Source of the DNA: VRUE01 sp963697915
GTDB lineage: Bacteria > Actinomycetota > Thermoleophilia > Solirubrobacterales > 70-9
Direction: 5' to 3'
Length of the DNA: 64,000 nt
Assembly (NCBI GenBank): GCA_963697915.1
Contig: OY969103.1
Span: 62,001-126,000, forward strand
The notes below the pieces were generated by a model. It had not been told where the DNA came from. It did not search any database and was given only the letters and a program-made list of their open reading frames with translations. Both the position numbers and the translations under genes were made by a program. This document shows positions 43,232 to 51,432 of this stretch, one piece after another. The first letter of the stretch is position 1. Every line of letters begins with the position of its first letter.

Positions 43232-43866
43232 GCGTTGGTTCGCGGTTCTCGGTGCGCTTCGCCCTCGTGCGGCTCGCCGATCTCGCCGCTGGGGCTGTAG
43301 CTGCCGCCCTCGCGCAGCGCCCGCAGCGCCGCCTTGCGCTGGTCGCGCGGCGCGCGATCGAGGATCAGGACGCCGTCGAGGTGGTCGATCTCGTGCTGCA
43401 GGACGCGCGCCTCGAGGCCCGAGGCCTCGATCGTCACCGGCTCCCCGTCGAGGTCGAGAGCGACGATCCGCGCGTGCAGGGGCCGCTCGACGTCCATCGC
43501 CACCCGCGGCAGGCTGAGGCAGCCCTCCTCGACGACGAGCGCCTCGTCGGAGACCCACTCGATCTCCGGGTTGACCAGCCCGGTCGGCTCGGAGTCCGAC
43601 CCCGCCTGGAAGACCAGCAGCCGGCGCAGGACACCGAGCTGAGTCGCCGCCAGCCCGACCCCGAGGCCGTCGCGCATGATCGCGATCATGCGCTCCGCCT
43701 CGGCCCGCAGCGCCGGCCCGAACGCGGTGACCGGCGACGCCTTGCTCTTCAGCACCGGGTCACCGAACTTGACCACCAGGGCAAGCGCCGCTTCGCGCCG
43801 CTCCAGCAGCTCTACTTCCAGCCGTTCTCGCTCTGTCCCGGCCTGAACGGCCCCCTCATCGCTCAC
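43228..43866 (-). CDS. def: Peptide deformylase
   Basis: A 212-residue deformylase. All three motifs are intact: GVGLAATQLG, EGCLSLP and QHEIDHLDG, which supply the metal ligands Cys and two His and the catalytic Glu. A 30-residue N-terminal extension rich in Glu and Arg precedes the conserved VVKFGDPVL; the C-terminus is also long and hydrophilic, typical of actinobacterial PDFs. It is followed by fmt with a 4-nt overlap and preceded by priA. Confidence 0.96.
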   Translation of the reverse strand: MSDEGAVQAGTERERLEVELLERREAALALVVKFGDPVLKSKASPVTAFGPALRAEAERMIAIMRDGLGVGLAATQLGVLRRLLVFQAGSDSEPTGLVNPEIEWVSDEALVVEEGCLSLPRVAMDVERPLHARIVALDLDGEPVTIEASGLEARVLQHEIDHLDGVLILDRAPRDQRKAALRALREGGSYSPSGEIGEPHEGEAHREPRTNA

Positions 43867-43893
43867 TCCTCGATTGTATGGACTGCCCTGCCG

Positions 43894-46092
43894 CTACTGG
43901 GGATCGACATCGACGCTCAAAGCCACCTCGCGCAGGGCGCGGTCGGCGGCGAGGCGGTCGACGGCGGCGCCGATCGCGGCAACGGTGGCCTCGCGGTCGT
44001 TCGCCTTGGCGAGCAGGCGGCGGCGGTAGCGGTTGCGGACGCGGAACATCGGCGCCGGGCCGAGCATGTCGGTGTCGTCGGGCAGGGTCTCGGTGAGCAG
44101 CGCCGCCAGCTTCGTCGCCGCCGCTTCCAGGCGCGGCTCGGACTCGGACTTGAGCACGACCCGGGTCAGGTGCGAGAAGGGCGGGTAGCGCAGCGCCCGC
44201 CGCCGCTCGATCTCCTCGGCGAGGAAGCCGGCCGAGTCGTGGCGGGCGGCGTGGGCGATGCTGGGCGCCTCGGGGGCGAGCGTCTGCACGATCACGTCCC
44301 CCCCGGCCGCACCGCGGCCACTGCGGCCGGCGAGCTGCGCGACCATCGCGAAGGTGCGCTCGCCGGCGCGGAAGTCGGGGAAGCGCAGGGTCGCGTCGGC
44401 ATCGAGGATCGCGCTCAGCGTCACCTCGGGGAAGTCGTGGCCCTTGGCGACCATCTGGGTGCCGATCAGGACGGCGCTCTCGGCCTCGCCGAAGCCGGCG
44501 AGGATGCCGGCGTGCGAGCCGCGGCCGCCGGCAACGTCGGAATCGAGCCGGAAGACCGGCATCGGGTCGAGCCGCTCGGCGAGCAGGGCCTCGATCTGCT
44601 CGGTGCCGGCCCCCGCCTGGGCGAGCGTGGTCGAGCCGCACTGCGGGCAGGAGCCGGGCAGCGACTCGGAGTGGGCGCAGTGATGGCAGACGAGCCGACC
44701 GGAGCCGCGGTGGACGATCAGCGAGACGTCGCAGTTGGGGCAGCCCCAGTGGTGACCGCAGGAGCGGCAGGTCAGCCAGGGCGCGAAGCCGCGCCGGTTG
44801 ACCATCACGATCGCCTTGGCGCCCGCGGCGCGCACCCGCTCCAGCGCCGTCCAGGTGGCCGGGTGGAAGGGCCCACCGCGGGGGTCGGTCTCGCGCATGT
44901 CGAGCAGCTCGACCGGCGGCATGCGGCGGCCGTCGACGCGGCGCGGCAGCTCGACCCGGGGCAGCTCCAGCCAGGTCTCCGGCCGCGGCGTCGCCGTGCC
45001 GGCGACCAGGGTGGCGCCGGTTTCGGCGGCGCGGCGGCGGGCCACGGCGCGGGCGTCGTAACAGGGGTCGCCCTCCTGCTTGTAGGAGGGATCATGCTCC
45101 TCGTCGATCACGATCAGCCCAAGGTCGTTGACCGGGGCGAAGACGGCCGAGCGCGGCCCGACGCAGACGCTCGCCTCGCCGCTGCGCAGGCGCCGCCACT
45201 CGTCGTAGCGCTCGCCCGGGGAGAGCGCCGAGTGCAGGACGGCGAAGCGCTCGCCGAGCCGCGCCCGGAAGCGGGCCACGGCCTGCGGCGCGAGGCCGAT
45301 CTCGGGGACGAGGACGATCGCCCCCTTGCCCTGTGCCAGCGCCGCCTCGACCGCCGCCAGATAGACCTCGGTCTTGCCCGAGCCGGTCACCCCGTGCAGA
45401 AGCAGGCTGCGCGGCGCCCCGGCCTCACCGTCGAGAGCGGCGACGATCGCCTCCACGGCGCTCTCCTGCTCCTCGATCAGCGGCGGCCGGCCCGCCGCCG
45501 CGGCCAGAGCCACGTCCCCTGGCCGCCGCCGCACCTGCGAGCTGCGGGTCGTGATCAGTCCGCGCTGCTCCAGTCGGCGCAGCACCTGGCGGCCGGCGCC
45601 GACCGCGGCGGCCAGCTCCGGCGCCGACATCTCGCCACCGCGCAGAGCCTCCAGCGTCGCCCGCTGCTTGGCGCCGAGCCGGCCGGTGCCAGAGAGCGCC
45701 TCCTCGCCGGCGGCGGCGAGCTCGGCGCGCAGCTCGGTCCGCGCCCGCACCCGCTGCCCCCCGGCCCCGGTGCCGGGCGGCAGCACCAGCTGCAGCCCGC
45801 GCGAGGGGGTCGAGCAGTACTCGGCGGCGACCCAGAGGCCGAGCCGGACCAGATCCGCCGGGACGCCCGCCTCGAGCGCTTCCAGCGGCTCGGCGAGGCG
45901 CTCGGGGGGCAGCTCCGAGCTCTCGGCAAGGCCCACGATCACCCCCAGCGTGCGCTGCCGCCCGAAGGGCACCCGGACCACGCTGCCGACCTCGAGATCG
46001 GCCATCGCTGGCGGCAGGCGGTAGTCGAACGGGCCGCGCAGGGCGCGGGCGGTGGTCAGCGGCTCGACCCTGGCGATCGACATCCGAGCCAC
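43894..46092 (-). CDS. priA: Primosomal protein N' (PriA helicase)
   Basis: A 732-residue PriA for replication restart. The 3'-DNA-binding domain is N-terminal; helicase motifs include LLHGVTGSGKTEVYL, VIDEEHDPSYKQ, ATPRPETW, and GTQMVAKGHDFP. The zinc cluster is complete: CRSCGHHWGCPNC, then CHHC and CPQC. Many actinobacterial PriA proteins have lost helicase residues; here Walker A and DEEH are intact. Start ATG 46092, or 46083 nine bases downstream. Confidence 0.95.
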   Translation of the reverse strand: MARMSIARVEPLTTARALRGPFDYRLPPAMADLEVGSVVRVPFGRQRTLGVIVGLAESSELPPERLAEPLEALEAGVPADLVRLGLWVAAEYCSTPSRGLQLVLPPGTGAGGQRVRARTELRAELAAAGEEALSGTGRLGAKQRATLEALRGGEMSAPELAAAVGAGRQVLRRLEQRGLITTRSSQVRRRPGDVALAAAAGRPPLIEEQESAVEAIVAALDGEAGAPRSLLLHGVTGSGKTEVYLAAVEAALAQGKGAIVLVPEIGLAPQAVARFRARLGERFAVLHSALSPGERYDEWRRLRSGEASVCVGPRSAVFAPVNDLGLIVIDEEHDPSYKQEGDPCYDARAVARRRAAETGATLVAGTATPRPETWLELPRVELPRRVDGRRMPPVELLDMRETDPRGGPFHPATWTALERVRAAGAKAIVMVNRRGFAPWLTCRSCGHHWGCPNCDVSLIVHRGSGRLVCHHCAHSESLPGSCPQCGSTTLAQAGAGTEQIEALLAERLDPMPVFRLDSDVAGGRGSHAGILAGFGEAESAVLIGTQMVAKGHDFPEVTLSAILDADATLRFPDFRAGERTFAMVAQLAGRSGRGAAGGDVIVQTLAPEAPSIAHAARHDSAGFLAEEIERRRALRYPPFSHLTRVVLKSESEPRLEAAATKLAALLTETLPDDTDMLGPAPMFRVRNRYRRRLLAKANDREATVAAIGAAVDRLAADRALREVALSVDVDPQ

Positions 46093-46133
46093 GGTATGGA
46101 GACTGGCGGACGGCCGGGATAAGCTGCCCGACG

Positions 46134-46637
46134 ATGGCCCTCAACCTCAGCCCGGGCGAGCAGCTGATCTTCCAGGGACACCCGTCCTGGCGGGCGATCC
46201 TCGGCTTCTACCTGAAGGGAATCGCCGTCGCCGCGGTGATCGGCCTCGTCGCCAAGCTCTTCGGCGCCGGCAGCGGCACGGTCTTCCTCGTCGTCCTCGT
46301 CGTCATCGGGCTGACCGTCCTGATCGGCTTCGTCAAGCGCGTCGCGACCACCTACACGATCACCGACCGGCGCCTCAACATCAAGCGCGGCATCATCTCC
46401 CGCGAGGTCCAGGAGACGCGCCTCGAGCGGGTCCAGAACGTCAACTACCGCCAGTCGGTCTACCAGCGCGTGATGCAGATCGGCGACGTCGACTTCGACA
46501 CCGCCGCGACCGACGACTACAACTTCGTCTTCGCCGGTGTCGCCGACCCGGGCGACGTCGTCCACCAGGTCGACCAGGCGACCGGTGTGCATGCCGCCGG
46601 CACCCACGGCTTGGGCGAGGCGCAACCTCCTCGCTGA
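46134..46637 (+). CDS. PH-domain (bPH2) membrane protein
   Basis: A 167-residue protein with two membrane segments (about residues 24–42 and 49–67) followed by a bacterial PH-like domain: TYTITDRRLNIKRGIISRE, RLERVQNVNYRQSVYQR and IGDVDFDTAATDD. This is the YdbS/YdbT-type architecture; function is not established. It is divergent from priA and convergent with metK, with a 266-nt structured region after it. Confidence 0.88.
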   Translation: MALNLSPGEQLIFQGHPSWRAILGFYLKGIAVAAVIGLVAKLFGAGSGTVFLVVLVVIGLTVLIGFVKRVATTYTITDRRLNIKRGIISREVQETRLERVQNVNYRQSVYQRVMQIGDVDFDTAATDDYNFVFAGVADPGDVVHQVDQATGVHAAGTHGLGEAQPPR

Positions 46638-46652
46638 CGCGCTCTCCCTGGG

Positions 46653-46787
46653 GGCGGCGGGTGCGCCTCTCTGTGAATTGACCACCGCGCTTTGCGCGGT
46701 GGAATGAGGATGCGCAGCTAAAGCTGCGCGATAACCGGATTGCATATCGCCGCTTCGCGACATTCCCAGAGAGGCACACCCACCGCC
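46653..46787 (-). ncRNA. Long-stemmed structured region between PH-domain gene and metK
   Basis: A 21-nt pairing (46653–46673 with 46767–46787) is perfect apart from two positions that are C–A on the plus strand and G·U on the minus strand, so the minus-strand transcript would pair throughout. It encloses hairpins CCACCGCGC-TTT-GCGCGGTGG (46682–46702) and GCGCAGC-TAAA-GCTGCGC (46712–46729). The 16-nt block shared with the rpmB locus lies in it. No open frame of interest is seen. Confidence 0.5.
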
Positions 46788-46805
46788 CTTCGCATTGCGA
46801 AAGGG
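46786..46805. repeat. Hairpin between the two structured modules after metK
   Basis: CCCTTCGC (46786–46793) and GCGAAAGGG (46797–46805) pair with a one-base bulge around ATT. Its ends overlap the stems on both sides, so it could form only as an alternative to their outer pairs. In the rpmB locus the corresponding place holds the 38-nt palindrome. Confidence 0.4.
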
Positions 46806-46900
46806 TGCGTGTGGCCAAGCAGATCAAGGACGCAGGGAGCGTGGCGTGCTCTGCACGCGAGCGACCGAGGACGCAGAGATGCGCCGCGCCACACGCACCC
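46803..46900 (-). ncRNA. Structured element after metK (family copy 2)
   Basis: A perfect 13-bp stem (46803–46815 with 46888–46900) starts three bases after the metK stop and encloses 72 nt. Landmarks CCAAGC (46815–46820), GGAGCG (46836–46841), GTGCTCTGCACG (46846–46857) and GCGCCGC (46881–46887) are in the same order as in the element after rpmB, while the outer stem sequence differs. The octamer GGACGCAG occurs twice inside. A structured 3' UTR, terminator or mobile repeat are all possible. Confidence 0.5.
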
Positions 46901-46903
46901 CGC

Positions 46904-48154
46904 TCAGGCCGGCGCGGCCGCAGTCCCGGCTGCTGCTTTGAGAGAGTCGACGCGGTCAGTCCGCTCCCAAGTGAAGGCCTCATCAGAGCGGCCGAAGTGG
47001 CCGTAGGCCGCCGTCTTCTGGAAGATCGGGCGGTGCAGGTCGAGGTAGCGGCGAAAGGCGCCGGGCCGGAGGTCGAACTCGGCTTCGACCAGGCGCGAGA
47101 TCTCCATGTCGGGGAGGGAGCCGGTGCCGAAGGTCTCGACCATCAGCGAGACCGGGTGGGCGACGCCGATCGCGTAGGCGACCTGGACCTCGCAGCGCTG
47201 CGCCAGCCCCGCCGCGACCACGTTCTTGGCGACGTGGCGGGCCGCGTAGGCGGCCGAGCGGTCGACCTTGGACGGGTCCTTGCCGGAGAAGGCGCCGCCG
47301 CCGTGGCGGGCCATGCCGCCGTAGGTGTCGACGATGATCTTGCGGCCGGTGAGGCCGGCGTCGCCGACCGGGCCGCCAATCACGAACTTGCCGGTCGGGT
47401 TGACGAGGAAGCCCTCGCGCAGCTGGGCCTCGTCGAACATCCCCGCGGCTTCCGCGTTGAGCACCGGCATCACCACGTGCTGCCAGAGGTCGGGCTTGAT
47501 CGTCTCCTGCGAGTCGACCCCGTCCGCGTGCTGGGTGGAGATCAGGAGCTTCTCGACCCGCACCGGGCGGCCGCCGGCGTAGCGGACCGTGACCTGGGTC
47601 TTGCCGTCGGGGCCGAGGTAGTCGAGGGTGCCGTCCTTGCGCACCGCCGCCAGCCGCTCGGCGAGCCGGTGGGCGAGCTGGACCGGCATCGGCATCAGCG
47701 CCTCGGTCTCGTCGGTCGCGTAGCCGAACATCATCCCCTGGTCGCCGGCCCCGGCCAGCAGCAGCTCGTCGTCGCTGCCGCCGCCGGTGCGCGTCTCGTG
47801 CGAGGCGTCGACCCCCTGGGCGATGTCGGGCGACTGCTTGTCGAGCGAGACGAGGACCGAGATGTGGTCGCAGTTGTAGCCGTAGTCGCCGTGGTCGTAG
47901 CCGATCCTGCGGATCGTCTCGCGGACCAGGTCCGGCACGTCGAGGTGGACGTCGGTCGAGATCTCGCCCGAGACGACCGCCATGCCGGTGTTGACCAGGG
48001 TCTCGCAGGCGACGCGCCCGCCCGGGTCGCCGGCCATCACGGCGTCGAGGACCGCGTCGGAGATCTGGTCGCAGATCTTGTCGGGATGACCCTCGGTAAC
48101 TGACTCGGACGTGAATAGGTACTCGCCCTCGGCGAGCGGCTGGATCTCGGACAT
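46904..48154 (-). CDS. metK: S-adenosylmethionine synthetase
   Basis: A 416-residue MetK, which makes SAM from methionine and ATP. Motifs: FTSESVTEGHPDKICDQIS at the start, GAGDQGMMFGYA, and the P-loop-like GGGAFSGKDPSKVDRSAAY. The gene begins only 25 nt after der ends, leaving no room for a SAM riboswitch. Its stop is followed directly by a structured element. Confidence 0.97.
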   Translation of the reverse strand: MSEIQPLAEGEYLFTSESVTEGHPDKICDQISDAVLDAVMAGDPGGRVACETLVNTGMAVVSGEISTDVHLDVPDLVRETIRRIGYDHGDYGYNCDHISVLVSLDKQSPDIAQGVDASHETRTGGGSDDELLLAGAGDQGMMFGYATDETEALMPMPVQLAHRLAERLAAVRKDGTLDYLGPDGKTQVTVRYAGGRPVRVEKLLISTQHADGVDSQETIKPDLWQHVVMPVLNAEAAGMFDEAQLREGFLVNPTGKFVIGGPVGDAGLTGRKIIVDTYGGMARHGGGAFSGKDPSKVDRSAAYAARHVAKNVVAAGLAQRCEVQVAYAIGVAHPVSLMVETFGTGSLPDMEISRLVEAEFDLRPGAFRRYLDLHRPIFQKTAAYGHFGRSDEAFTWERTDRVDSLKAAAGTAAAPA

Positions 48155-48179
48155 GGGAGAAAAGCCTAGTGGACGGTCT

Positions 48180-49490
48180 TCAACGTCGGCGACCGGTATG
48201 GGGGATGAAATCGATCACCAGCGGTATCCCCTCCAACCCGTAGGTCTCCCGCATCCGGTTCTCGAGGTGGTAGGCCCAGTCGCGCACGATCAGGCGCCGG
48301 TCGTTGACCTGGATCGCGATCCGCGGCGGCCGCTCCCCGATCTGGGCCGCGTAGTAGAGCCGCAGCCGCCGGCCTCGGCGCGAGGGCGGCGGCGTCGTGG
48401 CGACGACGTCGGCGACGAAGCGGTTCAGCTCCGGGGTCGGGATGCGCGAGGCGGCGCGGTCGGCGAGGGCGAGCGCCTTGGGCAGCAGCCTGACGACGTT
48501 GCGGCCGTGCAGCGCCGAGCTGGTGACGACCTCGGGACGGAGGCGCAGCTTGCGCTCGGCCCGGGCGCGGGCGTCATCGACGTCGATGTCGCCGATGTCC
48601 CACTTGTTGAGCACCAGGAGCGTCGCGCAGCCGGCCCGCATCGCCAGCTCGGCGATGCGCAGGTCCTCGGCGGTGATGCCCTCGGAGGCGTCGCAGACGA
48701 CGATCGCGACGTCGGCGCGCTCGACCGCCAGCTCCGAGCGCAGCTGGGCGTAGTAGTCGACCGTGCCGGCGACCTTGGAGCGGCGCCGCAGGCCGGCGGT
48801 GTCGACCAGCAGCACCGGCCGCCCGTCGACCTCGAGCTCGGTGTCGATCGCGTCGCGGGTGGTGCCGGCGCGCTCGGAGACGATCACCCTCTCGCTGCCG
48901 AGGAAGGCGTTGACCAGCGAGGACTTGCCGGCGTTGGGGCGGCCGATGACGGCGACGCGGACCGGCTCCTCGCCGAGGGGGCGCGGCGGTTGCTCGCCGA
49001 GCAGCTCGACCACTCGGTCGAGCAGGTCGCCGCTGCCCAGCCCGTGGGTGGCGGAGACGGCGAGCGGCTCGCCGAGGCCGAGCTTGTGGAACTCGGCGGC
49101 GAGATGCTCGTCGTCGGGGCGGTCGGCTTTGTTGACGACGACCAGGACCGGCACCTCGCCGCCGCGCAGGGCCTTGGCCAGCTCGGCGTCGCCGGCGCGC
49201 AGTCCCGCCCGCCCGTCGACGACCAGCAGGATCGCGTCGGCCTCGGCGATCCCCAGCCGCGCCTGGCGCTGCACCTCCTCGGCCAGCTCGCTCTCGTCGC
49301 CGAGGTCGATGCCACCGGTGTCGAGCAGCTCGAAGGCGACCCCGTTCCAATCGCAGGGGATGCGCTTGCGGTCGCGGGTCACACCGGGCTCGGCGTGGGT
49401 GACGGCCTCGCGGCCGCCGGCGAGCCGGTTGATCAGGGTGCTCTTGCCGACGTTGGGAAAGCCGACGACGGCGACCGTGGGCGTGCTCAC
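48180..49490 (-). CDS. der: GTPase Der (EngA)
   Basis: A 436-residue ribosome-assembly GTPase with two G domains in tandem: GFPNVGKSTLINRLAGG (residues 8–24) with NKAD, and GRPNAGKSSLVNAFLG (about 175–190) with NKWDIG. The C-terminal KH-like domain ends in NRMRETYGLEGIPLVIDF. It overlaps the cmk stop by 4 nt; cmk–der is a common gene pair in actinobacteria. Confidence 0.96.
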   Translation of the reverse strand: MSTPTVAVVGFPNVGKSTLINRLAGGREAVTHAEPGVTRDRKRIPCDWNGVAFELLDTGGIDLGDESELAEEVQRQARLGIAEADAILLVVDGRAGLRAGDAELAKALRGGEVPVLVVVNKADRPDDEHLAAEFHKLGLGEPLAVSATHGLGSGDLLDRVVELLGEQPPRPLGEEPVRVAVIGRPNAGKSSLVNAFLGSERVIVSERAGTTRDAIDTELEVDGRPVLLVDTAGLRRRSKVAGTVDYYAQLRSELAVERADVAIVVCDASEGITAEDLRIAELAMRAGCATLLVLNKWDIGDIDVDDARARAERKLRLRPEVVTSSALHGRNVVRLLPKALALADRAASRIPTPELNRFVADVVATTPPPSRRGRRLRLYYAAQIGERPPRIAIQVNDRRLIVRDWAYHLENRMRETYGLEGIPLVIDFIPHTGRRR

Positions 49491-50125
49491 GCCAGACCCC
49501 TCTCGCGGGCGAGCTCGACGACCCGCGCGACGACCTCGTCCTGACTGAGGCCCGTGGTGTCGACCTCGACCGCGTCGGGGGCGGCGCGCAGGGCGCTGTG
49601 CTCTCGGCCTTCGTCGCGCGCGTCGCGCTCGCGCTGGGCGGCCAGCACCGCCGCCTCGTCCGCGCCGGTCTGGGCGGCACGGCGGCGGGCGCGCTCCTCG
49701 GCCGAGGCGGTGAGGAAGACCTTGAGCGGCGCATCGGGGGCGACGACGGTGCCGATGTCGCGCCCCTCGGCGGCGTAGTCGCCGGCGGCGATCATGCGCC
49801 GCTGGCTGGCCACCATCGCCTCGCGCACCGGCGGGTGGAGGGAGACTCGCGAGGAAGCCTCGGTGACCCGCGGCTCGCGGATCGCGGCGCCGACGTCACG
49901 GCCGTCGAGCTCGACCCGCTCGCCGTCGAGGACGATCGCCAGCGAGCCTGCCAGCCCCCCCAGCGCCTCGCCGTCCTCGAGGTCGGTGCCGTGCTCGAGC
50001 GCGGCCAGCGCCACGCAGCGGTACATCGCCCCGGAGTCGAGGTAGGTGAAGCCGAGCGCCGCGGCGACCGCGCGCGCGACCGTCGACTTGCCGGCCCCAG
50101 CGGGCCCGTCAATCGCGATGACCAT
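49487..50125 (-). CDS. cmk: Cytidylate kinase
   Basis: A 212-residue CMP/dCMP kinase. P-loop GPAGAGKSTVARAVA, then YLDSGAMYR, and the nucleoside-binding segment AAEGRDIGTVV with the lid RARRRAAQTGAD. Size is normal. It lies 23 nt after aroA and overlaps der. cmk fused or adjacent to aroA is widespread among bacteria. Confidence 0.95.
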   Translation of the reverse strand: MVIAIDGPAGAGKSTVARAVAAALGFTYLDSGAMYRCVALAALEHGTDLEDGEALGGLAGSLAIVLDGERVELDGRDVGAAIREPRVTEASSRVSLHPPVREAMVASQRRMIAAGDYAAEGRDIGTVVAPDAPLKVFLTASAEERARRRAAQTGADEAAVLAAQRERDARDEGREHSALRAAPDAVEVDTTGLSQDEVVARVVELARERGLA

Positions 50126-50148
50126 GGGCGGCAGCGTATGCGTGCGGC

Positions 50149-51432
50149 TCAGCCGCCGCCGAGCGAGGCCAGGTCGGCCTCGAAGCCGGGGTAGCTGACC
50201 GCGGCGGCGGCCATGCCCTCGACCTCGACTCCCTCGCGCGAGGCGAGGCCGGCGACGGCGCCGAGCATCGCGATCCGGTGGTCCCCGTGCGAATCGATGG
50301 AACCACCGCGCAAGCCACCGCGGCCCTCGATCCGCATCCCGTCCTCGCTGGTCTCGACCTCGGCGCCGAGCGCCCGCAGCGCCGTGCTCACGGTCTCGAT
50401 CCGGTCGCTCTCCTTGCGCCGCAGCTCGGCCGCGTCGCGGATCGTCGTCTCGCCCTCGGCGAAGCAGGCGGCGAGCGCGACCAGGGGCAGCTCGTCGATC
50501 GCCAGCGGCACCTCGCCCCCACCGACCTCGGTGCCGCGCAGCTGTGAGCCGCGGACCCGCAGGCGGCCGCTCGGCTCGCCGCCGCGCTCGCCCTCGAGCT
50601 CGACCTCGATCTCGGCGCCCATCCGCTCGAGGATCGTCAGCAGGCCGGTGCGGGTCGGGTTGAGGCCGATCCCGGCGAGGCGGACGTCACTGCCGGGGAC
50701 CAGCAGCGCCGCGACCAGGGGGAAGGCGGCCGAGGAGATGTCGGCGGGGACGACGATCCCGCCCGGCTCGAGGCGGGCGGCGGGGCGCACGGTGACGGCG
50801 CCCTCGCCGCGTTCGACCTCGGCGCCGGCGGCGGCCAGCATCCGCTCGCTGTGGTCGCGGCTGGGCAGCGGCTCGACCACCCGGGTCTCGCCCTCGGCGA
50901 GGAGGCCGGCGAAGAGCAGGCAGGACTTGACCTGGGCACTGGCGACCGGCAACTCGTAGGCGATCCCGCGCAGCGGCGCCGCCTCGATCCGCAACGGCGG
51001 CAGGCGGTCGTCGCGGCACTCGACCCGGGCGCCCATCAGCCGCAGCGGCGCCGCCACGCGGTCGACCGGGCGGCGGGCGATCGAGTCGTCGCCGGCGACC
51101 GTCCAGGCGCCGGTCTCCTGCCCCGCCAGCCAGCCGGGCAGGAGGCGCAGCAGGGTGCCGGCGTTGCCGACGTCGATCGTCGCCGGCCCGGCGCCGCGCA
51201 GCCCGACCCCGCGCACCCGCAGCGACTCCCCGGGCCCTCCCGTCACCTCGGCGCCGAGCGCCCGCACCGCGGCCAGGGTCGAGCGCGTGTCGGCAGAGTC
51301 GAGATAGCCCTCGATCGCCGTCTCCCCCTCGCCCATCGCGGCGATCAGCGCCGCCCGGTGGGAGACCGACTTGTCGGGTGGCGGCCGCAGCGTGCCGCGC
51401 AGTGGGCCGGACGGCTCGAAGCGGGTGCCCAT
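50149..51432 (-). CDS. aroA: 3-phosphoshikimate 1-carboxyvinyltransferase (EPSP synthase)
   Basis: A 427-residue EPSP synthase. It has DKSVSHRAALIAAM, VGNAGTLLRLLPGWL, ASAQVKSCLLFAGLLAEG, RRKESDRIETV and GDHRIAMLGA, a complete active site. The product EPSP leads to chorismate. ATG 51432 shares one base with the tyrA stop (TGATG), so aroA is translated directly after tyrA. Confidence 0.97.
   Translation of the reverse strand: MGTRFEPSGPLRGTLRPPPDKSVSHRAALIAAMGEGETAIEGYLDSADTRSTLAAVRALGAEVTGGPGESLRVRGVGLRGAGPATIDVGNAGTLLRLLPGWLAGQETGAWTVAGDDSIARRPVDRVAAPLRLMGARVECRDDRLPPLRIEAAPLRGIAYELPVASAQVKSCLLFAGLLAEGETRVVEPLPSRDHSERMLAAAGAEVERGEGAVTVRPAARLEPGGIVVPADISSAAFPLVAALLVPGSDVRLAGIGLNPTRTGLLTILERMGAEIEVELEGERGGEPSGRLRVRGSQLRGTEVGGGEVPLAIDELPLVALAACFAEGETTIRDAAELRRKESDRIETVSTALRALGAEVETSEDGMRIEGRGGLRGGSIDSHGDHRIAMLGAVAGLASREGVEVEGMAAAAVSYPGFEADLASLGGG

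Noticed and set aside
43252..46122. Long plus-strand open frame opposite def and priA
   Set aside because: Antisense shadow of confirmed genes.
48155..48179. SAM riboswitch before metK
   Set aside because: There are only 25 nt between der and metK.
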